DNA of 41,095 nucleotides from positions 1-41,095 of IMG/VR virus record IMGVR_UViG_3300005441_000005; one strand, written 5' to 3'. Positions within the stretch are counted from its first letter, which is position 1. The number at the start of each line of letters is the position of its first letter. The notes below the pieces were generated by a model that saw only the letters and a program-made list of their open reading frames with translations, was not told where the DNA came from and made no database searches. This DNA comes from a virus. Shown piece by piece: positions 30,783 through 36,835 of the stretch. The position numbers and the translations under genes were made by a program.

Positions 30783-31926
30783 CACTCCACCCCTTCTTGT
30801 ATTCTTCTACCGATTTCTGGTAGTCGTCTATCATGGTGGCTACCATTTCACGGTGGCAACCGCCGTGCTCCTCGGGCTCGCACTGGTCGGCGTACTGGCA
30901 GGGCGGGAAGGCACAGAGGTCGTCGTTCTTCCGTGACTGCGCCTCCCAGTTGCGAATGCTGGTGCCTTGTTTCTCCCACTCTTCACGGGAGCACAGTTCC
31001 CAGTCGCCGTCGCTGTTCTTCGCCATGAACTGCCAGCCCATCGTGCCGTCTTTCTGCCTGCCCCACCAGGGCTGGACGACATCCTTTGCGGAGTCGCTAT
31101 CGTCGTGCTCCTCTAGCCACTGGTCGAGTAGTTGCTGCTCGTCCCTGAGTAGGACTGCGCCGGTGTCGTCAGTGAAATCCGTACGGGGTACGGTCGGGCG
31201 AGACGAGGTGACTACCGTACCACTCTTGTTCGAGGTGGTGGTGTACCCGTTGCCCTTCCACGAGTCGGCCCGCAGTTTGTTGAGCAGGGTGTACTCATCG
31301 GGCATCGGCTGACGCTGATTGACTTCCATGTCGAACGCCACGAGGTAGTTCACCTGTCTCGCTGTCTCGATAGCCTCTTGGCAGTATTGGGTTCGGACTT
31401 TGTTGACTGCCTGAGCGGCGGTCAATCCTTGTGCAATGAGAATGGCAGCAATGAGCGTGCCCGTCCTACCGTGGCCGCCGAAGCAACCGATTTCTACCCG
31501 CTCACCCTGCACAATCTGGGTGAGCATCCACTTCACGAGGGTAACGAACTCTTCCATGTCGTCGGGCACGGACATGTCAGCCCACGGATACATCACGTAT
31601 CGGTGCTTGCCACCGGGGAACGGGAGGTCAATGCCCGGTGTAGCAAGCACGCCTGTCTGTTCCCACAACCTGTCGAGGTACACCGACAGGGTTTCGTAGC
31701 GCACCGCTAGGCTGTTGTTCTTGTGCTTCGGGCGGTCGGCGTAGCCAGAGGCGATGAGCGTAAGCCCGTTCTCCAACTGTACGAGGTCGCGCCAGTGCGA
31801 GCAGTCGGCCCAAGCGTAGGTACTGTACGACGTAGCCTGTTGCTTAGGCGCTGCTGCCTGCGGCTGACCGGGCTTGGACTTCTGGCCCTGCCGCCGAAAC
31901 TGTCTGCCTTTATGACGTCGGGCCAT
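30766..31926 (-). CDS. Protein tyrosine / dual-specificity phosphatase-like protein
   Basis: 386 residues. The PTP signature CX5R(T) is present as GCFGGHGRTG (C148, R154). The general acid is D117 in YPWADMSV, and the spacing between them fits a cysteine phosphatase. The N-terminal 30 residues are basic and disordered. After about residue 225 comes a separate region: Ser/Thr/Asp-rich linker, WWGRQKDGTMGWQFMAKN, and a Cys cluster (LCAFPPCQYADQCEPEEHGGC) that may bind metal. It could dephosphorylate host Ser/Thr/Tyr kinases' targets or a nucleotide-like substrate. It overlaps its neighbours. Confidence 0.7.
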   Translation of the reverse strand: MARRHKGRQFRRQGQKSKPGQPQAAAPKQQATSYSTYAWADCSHWRDLVQLENGLTLIASGYADRPKHKNNSLAVRYETLSVYLDRLWEQTGVLATPGIDLPFPGGKHRYVMYPWADMSVPDDMEEFVTLVKWMLTQIVQGERVEIGCFGGHGRTGTLIAAILIAQGLTAAQAVNKVRTQYCQEAIETARQVNYLVAFDMEVNQRQPMPDEYTLLNKLRADSWKGNGYTTTSNKSGTVVTSSRPTVPRTDFTDDTGAVLLRDEQQLLDQWLEEHDDSDSAKDVVQPWWGRQKDGTMGWQFMAKNSDGDWELCSREEWEKQGTSIRNWEAQSRKNDDLCAFPPCQYADQCEPEEHGGCHREMVATMIDDYQKSVEEYKKGWSDVEDF

Positions 31927-32156
31927 TAGACCACCTCCTCATCATCGAAGTCGGGTTCGCCGTACCATTCCAGTCGCTCGATGTAGTCGAGCCTGTCGTT
32001 TATCTCCTCTTGTGCATTGAGGAGTCGAAACTCCATGTCGTTCACGTATTCGCTCGCAGCACGAGCGATGTTAGTGAGTCGATGTCGCTTTGACGGTTCG
32101 ACTTCTCGAACCATGAGTACAAGCAAGTCAGCGAGCCAGTCGGGGAAATTACTCAT
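31926..32156 (-). CDS. 76-residue helical acidic protein
   Basis: ATG in an ATGA overlap with GGGAGG upstream. The peptide has a hydrophobic N-terminal helix (FPDWLADLLVLMVREV), a coiled-coil-like middle (EFRLLNAQEEINDRLDYIER) and an acidic tail (DFDDEEVV). It links the paralogue gene and the phosphatase gene by TAATG and ATGA junctions, so the three are probably made in one go. Function unknown. Confidence 0.5.
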   Translation of the reverse strand: MSNFPDWLADLLVLMVREVEPSKRHRLTNIARAASEYVNDMEFRLLNAQEEINDRLDYIERLEWYGEPDFDDEEVV

Positions 32157-33244
32157 GATCCTCCCATCATTGGGTTAGGCCGGATGATTCTCAGGTCCCC
32201 CATCCTGCGGAGGAGTCGCTTTGTCTCGTGCCACAGCCCGCCGTAGTTGGCATGCCGGGCGAGGTAGTCGTAGTCATTCTGTTCCTGCCGTTGCAGGACA
32301 GATATGAGTGAGGGTGCGTGGACGTCACTACAGTTATTCCCCCAGTTGCACTCGTAGCAATGGGAACTGACGTTGTAAACTTTGTCGAAGATGCTACCGC
32401 CGTTGTGCTGGATTGACCACAGCCTGTCGATAAACGTGGTCTTGCTGATATTCCCACGTTCGGCGTCAGCCATCAGCCTGTACGGCAGAGCCCACCTCTC
32501 GCCACCGTACCCGGCTGACCAGCCACCGTTCTCGAATGCGTCAGCAATCCACTCTGCCACTTGACCGGGTTCGAGGCCTGCCGCCAGGTCGATTACCCGC
32601 TGTTCACCCCACGCACCCCGCTTGATTTCGCCTAGCATCTCCGCCTGTTCGGGCTCGAAGATGCTAGGACTAGAGGTCGAGCCGCAAGTGCAGTACCCGT
32701 CGCCGTCCTCATCCCAGGTGAGGTTGTCCGAACAGTGACAGCACTCGCAGTATTCCTCCTCCCAGGTGCAGTTGTCGTAGTCCTCGGTGCAGGTGCAGTC
32801 GTCGCTGTCGTAGTCTTCTGCCCCCGTGTCGCAGTGGCATTCCTGATTGCAGCGACACCAGTATTCCTCAGTGCTACCGCATATCGACCACTCGCCCTTG
32901 TCCTCCTCGTGGTCAGGGCAGTAGTCGTAGTTGCGTGTCTGCTGTGTGCCGTCGGGGTTGTGGATGTAGCACAACTCCCCCGTGCCCGCGTAGTACAAGT
33001 ACATGCGGAACTCGTCATACATGTCGTTGACCAGGCTGTCGAAGTTCTTTGCCGCCGCAATCTGCCGCAACTCTAGCGGGCTGTCGGGCGGGGCCGAGAA
33101 CTCGTAGATGGGCTTGCGATCGGCATCGAACCAGGCGATGCGCCTGCCCTGATTGACGAGCGACTCCAACAGGTAGAAGTCAGCGCATCGGGTGGACAGT
33201 GGCACCTCCCGCTTGATTCCGATTTGCTCGAACCAGTCGTTCAT
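32153..33244 (-). CDS. Paralogue family protein B with 15-cysteine acidic insert
   Basis: 363 residues, ATG with AGGGAGGTGG upstream. The outer parts match the protein at 29853-30602 (DFYLLES near 22-28, the DEFRMYLYYAG helix, GGERWALPYRLMADAERG, FIDRLWSIQHNGGSIFDKVY near 271-290). Between them, residues about 109-187 hold 15 cysteines, in CxC and CC pairs, among many Asp and Glu residues. This looks like a multi-metal site or a disulfide-rich knot; a cytoplasmic protein makes metal binding more likely. A second small Cys pair (YECNWGNNC) lies near 296-305. No family recognised. Confidence 0.6.
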   Translation of the reverse strand: MNDWFEQIGIKREVPLSTRCADFYLLESLVNQGRRIAWFDADRKPIYEFSAPPDSPLELRQIAAAKNFDSLVNDMYDEFRMYLYYAGTGELCYIHNPDGTQQTRNYDYCPDHEEDKGEWSICGSTEEYWCRCNQECHCDTGAEDYDSDDCTCTEDYDNCTWEEEYCECCHCSDNLTWDEDGDGYCTCGSTSSPSIFEPEQAEMLGEIKRGAWGEQRVIDLAAGLEPGQVAEWIADAFENGGWSAGYGGERWALPYRLMADAERGNISKTTFIDRLWSIQHNGGSIFDKVYNVSSHCYECNWGNNCSDVHAPSLISVLQRQEQNDYDYLARHANYGGLWHETKRLLRRMGDLRIIRPNPMMGGS

Positions 33245-33253
33245 GCCACCTCC

Positions 33254-33445
33254 CTACTTCGGAGCCTGCCTGATTTCGAGGAGCACCACGTCAATCGGAA
33301 CGGACTTGACTAGTGCCTCCACCTCATCTTCGCCTAGCGTCGTGGTGCCTGTAATGCGGTCGCCGTTTGCCATCGTAATGCGGTACTCCGTGCGTGCGGG
33401 CTTGTTGATGTAGAGTCCCTGCTCGAAGTCGAAGTACAGTGCCAT
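33254..33445 (-). CDS. 63-residue beta-rich protein
   Basis: ATG with AAGGAGG upstream. The peptide forms short strands (YFDFEQGLYINKP, TEYRITMANGDRITG) and a helix (LGEDEVEALVKSVPIDVVL). It is a compact acidic protein. It lies a few bases after the upstream gene and before the Cys-rich paralogue. No family recognised. Confidence 0.5.
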   Translation of the reverse strand: MALYFDFEQGLYINKPARTEYRITMANGDRITGTTTLGEDEVEALVKSVPIDVVLLEIRQAPK

Positions 33446-33448
33446 AGG

Positions 33449-33655
33449 CTAGGCCTCCTTGCTCGCGTAGTTCCAGACCACCACGAACCGCTTGACCTCC
33501 GGGACGTACCGAACAATCCGGGTGTCACCGGACGGGTAGACCTTCACCCTGTCCCCGTGCTGCGCCTGTGCGAGCCGGATTGCCTCCGCCTCGGACTTTC
33601 CAGCGAAGTCACTCGGCGTGACCTGCCGGTTGAAGATGTAGGCTCGTGTGCTCAT
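33449..33655 (-). CDS. 68-residue hypothetical protein
   Basis: ATG with GGGAGG eight bases upstream. A small alpha/beta protein: MSTRAYIFNRQVTPSDFAG, a helix KSEAEAIRLAQAQ, then two strands (KVYPSGDTRIVRYVP, RFVVVWNY). It looks like a compact stand-alone domain. No known motif. It follows the hairpin-rich gap at 33656-33898. Confidence 0.5.
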   Translation of the reverse strand: MSTRAYIFNRQVTPSDFAGKSEAEAIRLAQAQHGDRVKVYPSGDTRIVRYVPEVKRFVVVWNYASKEA

Positions 33656-33702
33656 GCCCGTATCCTCCCGTGCTCGTGGTGCCGACTATCGGGTAGCGTG
33701 CG

Positions 33703-33763
33703 ATCCTACCCTGCGCTTGCGTCGAGGACTGTGCCTGCGGTTAGCAGAGGCGCAGGGTAGGAT
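33703..33763. repeat. 14-bp perfect inverted repeat
   Basis: ATCCTACCCTGCGC (33703-33716) and its exact complement GCGCAGGGTAGGAT (33750-33763), 33 bases apart. The right arm overlaps GGTTCAATCC, a T-arm-like string on the minus strand. No gene covers 33656-33898, and this may be a processed RNA hairpin or a degenerate tRNA. Confidence 0.55.
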
Positions 33764-33825
33764 TGAACCCTGCCCGTAGGTGTGGTGCCCGTGTGACCGA
33801 TTGCCTGACACGAGAAGCATAGCAC

Positions 33826-33895
33826 CCGTGCCCGGTGGCCGTCAAGTCAGCCATTTGGGGGACACGGCGGGAGTCGAACCCGCCGTGCCCGGTGG
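33826..33895 (-). other. T-arm-like hairpin ending in CCA, with 13-bp direct repeat
   Basis: On the minus strand GGCGGG-TTCGACT-CCCGCC forms a perfect T-arm with the conserved loop, followed by GTGTCCC and CCA as in a tRNA 3' end (about 33856-33890). No pairing 5' half with a normal anticodon arm was found; upstream is coding sequence. The string CCGTGCCCGGTGG occurs at 33826-33838 and 33883-33895. A tRNA remnant or tRNA-3'-end mimic is possible. Confidence 0.35.
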
Positions 33896-33898
33896 AGC

Positions 33899-34255
33899 CT
33901 AGTCGGACAGTAGCCCGACCGATTCGAGTCCGCTACCGTAGCGGATCGTGCCGACCTTAGGTGCGCGGACGGGCGTAGCCTCGGAACGTGCCGCCGAACG
34001 CGAACCCTTGCGCGTAGGACCGTAAATGTCGCGGACCATGCGCCCGGTGATACCGACATCCCCGATGAAGTCCCGAGTCTCGCGCCCGTCCGCCTTGATA
34101 CGGGGACGTGCGGTGACTCGGACCTCAGGGACGTTCGGGCCGAACGTACCGTTGCCAGCGTAGACTTTCCCGGAGGGAACCCGCGAACCTTTTGGTTCGA
34201 CGTGATACCGCCGGACCTCCGCCCTGGCGTCGGCACGTCGGGAACGAATTCCCAT
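33899..34255 (-). CDS. First leftward gene: 118-residue basic protein
   Basis: The ATG at 34255 is chosen because GGGAGG lies seven bases upstream; the longer frame to 34459 runs through the operator region without a site. The protein is basic and Gly/Arg-rich (MGIRSRRADARAEVRRYHVE; KADGRETRDFIGDVGITGRM; GPTRKGSRSAARSEA). As the first gene after the leftward promoter it would be made earliest. That position suits a host-takeover or regulatory protein, but no family is recognised. Confidence 0.5.
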   Translation of the reverse strand: MGIRSRRADARAEVRRYHVEPKGSRVPSGKVYAGNGTFGPNVPEVRVTARPRIKADGRETRDFIGDVGITGRMVRDIYGPTRKGSRSAARSEATPVRAPKVGTIRYGSGLESVGLLSD

Positions 34256-34319
34256 GATCGTGCCTCCCGTGTAACCGATTGCCCGGTGAGCCGTGTGGCC
34301 CGGCGGGTGAAGCGGGGCC

Positions 34320-34348
34320 ATCGTCCTCCCGTGGGCCGATTCTGTCAA
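34320..34348 (-). promoter_or_regulatory. Leftward promoter
   Basis: On the minus strand a consensus TTGACA (34343-34348), 17-bp spacer and GACGAT (34320-34325), about 65 bases before the first leftward gene. The first LexA-type box (34365-34378) lies 16 bp upstream of the -35. The -10 is imperfect. Confidence 0.5.
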
Positions 34349-34364
34349 GAGGCAGGCACGAAAG

Positions 34365-34378
34365 CGAACGCACGTTCG
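34365..34378. promoter_or_regulatory. LexA-type box 1
   Basis: CGAACGCACGTTCG, outer half-sites GAAC/GTTC spaced by four, followed by A. It lies just upstream of the leftward -35, 26 bp from box 2. Confidence 0.6.
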
Positions 34379-34390
34379 AGCGAGGACGGT

Positions 34391-34404
34391 CGAACGCGTG
34401 TTCG
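34391..34404. promoter_or_regulatory. LexA-type box 2
   Basis: CGAACGCGTGTTCG, with flanking T and A at 34390 and 34405 giving the full 16-bp mycobacterial-type form TCGAAC-N4-GTTCGA. Confidence 0.65.
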
Positions 34405-34464
34405 AGCCCGTCCGTCGATCGTGCCTGACGTCCGTCCGCCTTGTCCCAGTTTGCCCCAACTACA

Positions 34465-34478
34465 CGAACGTATGTTCG
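34465..34478. promoter_or_regulatory. LexA-type box 3
   Basis: CGAACGTATGTTCG, followed by A. It stands alone between the two promoter regions, about 74 bp from box 2 and 144 bp from box 4. Confidence 0.6.
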
Positions 34479-34505
34479 ATCGGCACGGGCATCCGGCAGT
34501 CGGCA

Positions 34506-34584
34506 GGCACGGGAGGCACGGGGCCAGCGGGGCACAGGCACGAGCAGGCACGAGCAGGCACGGCGGGCTAGGTTCACAGGCACG
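34506..34584 (+). repeat. GGCACG iteron cluster
   Basis: GGCACG starts at 34506, 34515, 34537, 34547, 34557 and 34579; the middle three are an exact 10-bp tandem CAGGCACGAG. Further copies lie at 34355, 34482, 34688 and 34732. Helically phased repeats beside the switch resemble iterons bound by an initiator or regulator. Confidence 0.5.
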
Positions 34585-34602
34585 GGCCAGGCATGGTACG
34601 GT
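34573..34602 (+). promoter_or_regulatory. Rightward (late) promoter overlapped by LexA-type box 4
   Basis: TTCACA (34573-34578), 18-bp spacer and TACGGT (34597-34602), followed by CATAGTAG. Spacing and flanks match the scaffold/capsid promoter at 7037-7066. The expected start site falls at about 34609, inside box 4. It points to the terminase gene 360 bp downstream. Confidence 0.6.
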
Positions 34603-34608
34603 CATAGT

Positions 34609-34622
34609 AGAACGCACGTTCG
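34609..34622. promoter_or_regulatory. LexA-type box 4 at the rightward start site
   Basis: AGAACGCACGTTCG. The core GAACGCACGTTC is identical to box 1. It begins seven bases after the -10 of the rightward promoter, the classical position for a repressor operator. Confidence 0.6.
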
Positions 34623-34637
34623 GAGAACAGGGTTAGT

Positions 34638-34651
34638 CGAACAGTTGTTCG
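34638..34651. promoter_or_regulatory. LexA-type box 5
   Basis: CGAACAGTTGTTCG with flanking T and A (34637-34652), a full TCGAAC-N4-GTTCGA match, 29 bp after box 4 and so on nearly the same helical side relation as boxes 1 and 2. Confidence 0.65.
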
Positions 34652-34969
34652 ATGTCGTGCCTGGGAGGTAGAAGGCAGGCAGGCAGAGGCACGGGCAGGC
34701 AGGCAGACCCTCCGACTCTCGTGCCCCCGCAGGCACGACGCCCCGGTCAGGCGGGGGGGGACTAAGCCGAGGTATGTGTGTGTAGTGTGTTGTCTGACCA
34801 GCACTTTCCCTGAAATCAGTTCCAGGAGGCCCCGGAACAGGGGGCTAGACCCTCCACCTACCCTGACCTGCAGGAATAGGCTCTCATTTCCGCCCTCATT
34901 TCCCTCGTTTCCACTGGGCGCGAAACCGCAGGCCAGGGCATTGACGCCGGAAGCGAGAGAGGAAGCGGA

Positions 34970-36835
34970 GTGCCCACAGATCAGAGGACACATGACCTCA
35001 TGGCCTGGGGGCGGCGTTCCAGAGCACGGCTGTTCGAGCGGCTAGGCCATACACGCCCCAACGAGGTGGAGTGGTGGCCCGAAGTCCAGGACGGGCTGCG
35101 CCGGAACTACTCGATCACCGACATCTCCAAGGCTCTGCAGTTCTCGGAGCGCCGGGTACGCCAGATCATCGCCACCGGGAGGGCACCTGACTCAGAAATC
35201 CCCCGCAGACAGGTCAAAGAAGAGGACCAACCACTAATAGACTGGTCCGTAGACGCTTTCGCAGCCTTCTTTGAACGGTTCTCGGGAAAGAAGTTCATGC
35301 CTCACTTTCGTCCTTGGGTAGAGGCCTTCCTCCGCGAGAGGAACTTGATCCTCAACGTCCCCCCAAGGCACGCGAAGAGCACGATCTTCTCCCTCTGGCT
35401 CCCGATCTGGCTCATCTGCAGGGACGTCAACGTCCAGATCATCCTGGTTTCCAAGACCGGGGGGTTCGCAAGGACGTGGGCGCGGGGTATCGCTGACCAG
35501 TTGACGCTCAACCAGGACTTGATCGAAGCATTTGGGCCCTTCGCGCCCGACGTACGAGGGAAGATTCCCTGGAAGCCGAACTCTGGCGAGCTAATGGTCG
35601 TCGGTAGGACCAGGGACACCAAGGGTCCGCAGCTAACGATCCAGTCCCGCGGGGCGATGCAGCAGATTCTGGGGATGGAAGCGGATTTCGTCATCATTGA
35701 CGACCCTACGGACCAAGGGGTGGCCCGCGAGGAGGTAGCACGGAAGCACGAACTCACCTGGCTCCGCGAGCAGGTGCTCACGAGGCTGCAGCCCGGAGGC
35801 CGCGCCGCCGTAATCATGCAGCGGGTCCACATGAACGACCTGTCGGGCACGCTCTCCGCGCAGATGGTGGAGTTTGGGGCTCGGAAGGGGTCGCCGCTCT
35901 GGCATCTAGAGAGGTATCCCGCCGTCCTGAACTGGGACACACAGGAAGTCCTCTGGCCCGCGGAGTACGATGAGGCGGGCAACCACATCTCCGGCTGGTC
36001 GTTCGAGGAACTCATGGCCTCCTACGAGCGGGTCGGTGGCCGCGAGGCATTCGAGACGCTGTACCAGCAGAACCCGATGCCAGAGGGAGGGTCCACGTTT
36101 GACCCAGCCCACATAGAGGCTTCCCGCGTAGATCGCCCTGGCTGGCAGGGCGTCCGCTCTGTGGACAACGTGAGTAAGGTTTCGCGGGTTCTGAGCCTCG
36201 ACCCAAGCCCGTCGCAGTACAACGGGTGGGTCCTAGGGGACCTGCACTTCAACAGAGAGAACTTCCGCTTCGACGTAATGGGGGCGTGGCGGACGAAGGC
36301 CGGTAGCTTGTCCGCCCTCATGGCTGACGTCATCCGAGTCCTAGACGAATACAAGCCGGACTACTTCATCTTCGAGGAGTCTGGATTCGGGCGATGGTTC
36401 TACGACGACCCGGCGTACTACCGGGTCAAGGATCAGGTCAGCTTCGTACGACACAAGACTACTGGCATCTCGAAGCACCACACCGAGTACGGATTTCGCA
36501 GTATGGCGGGGGACTTCGAGATGAACCGGATCACTCTCCCCGCGGGGGATCAGGTGGGCCGGGACATGACGGATGAGTTGACCCGAGAACTCGTCACTTG
36601 GCCGGACGGCCAGCTAGACGACATCGGGATGGCTCTGTGGTTCATCAAGTACAACTGGCTCAAACTCCGCCCGCGGATGGAGTTTACGGGTCGGATCAAG
36701 GGGACACCCGAGGTCACGATCGGCTGGCGTCAGAAGTACACGGAGAAGGAAGACATGTACGCTAAGGTCAAACGGCTTCGAGAGGCCGCGATGAGGGAGG
36801 ATACGCCTGATGGCACCCGGAACTTCAACGTCTGA
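34970..36835 (+). CDS. terL: Terminase large subunit with N-terminal HTH
   Basis: 621 residues, GTG with AGAGGAAG upstream. Residues 46-70 form a helix-turn-helix (SITDISKALQFSERRVRQII), unusual at the front of TerL and probably doing the DNA-recognition job of a small subunit, which is not seen as a separate gene. ATPase: Walker A VPPRHAKST at 130-138, Walker B VIIDDP at 241-246, coupling motif QRVHMND at 284-290. Nuclease: D411 in LSLDPS, E469/E470 in FIFEES, and a late Asp pair in QLDDIG. It packages DNA into procapsids. The portal gene overlaps its end by 26 bases. Confidence 0.9.
   Translation: MPTDQRTHDLMAWGRRSRARLFERLGHTRPNEVEWWPEVQDGLRRNYSITDISKALQFSERRVRQIIATGRAPDSEIPRRQVKEEDQPLIDWSVDAFAAFFERFSGKKFMPHFRPWVEAFLRERNLILNVPPRHAKSTIFSLWLPIWLICRDVNVQIILVSKTGGFARTWARGIADQLTLNQDLIEAFGPFAPDVRGKIPWKPNSGELMVVGRTRDTKGPQLTIQSRGAMQQILGMEADFVIIDDPTDQGVAREEVARKHELTWLREQVLTRLQPGGRAAVIMQRVHMNDLSGTLSAQMVEFGARKGSPLWHLERYPAVLNWDTQEVLWPAEYDEAGNHISGWSFEELMASYERVGGREAFETLYQQNPMPEGGSTFDPAHIEASRVDRPGWQGVRSVDNVSKVSRVLSLDPSPSQYNGWVLGDLHFNRENFRFDVMGAWRTKAGSLSALMADVIRVLDEYKPDYFIFEESGFGRWFYDDPAYYRVKDQVSFVRHKTTGISKHHTEYGFRSMAGDFEMNRITLPAGDQVGRDMTDELTRELVTWPDGQLDDIGMALWFIKYNWLKLRPRMEFTGRIKGTPEVTIGWRQKYTEKEDMYAKVKRLREAAMREDTPDGTRNFNV

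Larger units (their letters stand above)
34256..34969. promoter_or_regulatory. Divergent control region, possible origin
   Basis: 714 bp with no convincing gene between divergent units. It holds a leftward and a rightward promoter, five GAAC-N4-GTTC palindromes, ten GGCACG units (three in an exact 10-bp tandem), and Gly/Cys-like G runs near 34744-34752. The last 220 bp before the terminase start show a GTTCC/GGAAC inverted repeat near 34820-34850 and no other clear signal. Repeats plus the divergent arrangement suggest both a transcription switch and a replication origin. Confidence 0.6.

Noticed and set aside
34131-34147. ACGTTCGGGCCGAACGT palindrome as an operator
   Set aside because: Half-sites are in the opposite order (GTTC then GAAC) and it is inside the first early gene.
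34506-34584. CRISPR array
   Set aside because: Six-base units with 9-22 bp periods have no spacer-repeat organisation and no cas genes are near.
34202-34636. 144-residue plus-strand frame through the control region
   Set aside because: Arg/Gly-rich translation of palindromes and GGCACG repeats, no ribosome site, opposite to the first early gene.
34776-35045. 89-residue frame before terminase
   Set aside because: No spaced ribosome site and it overlaps the terminase start in another frame.
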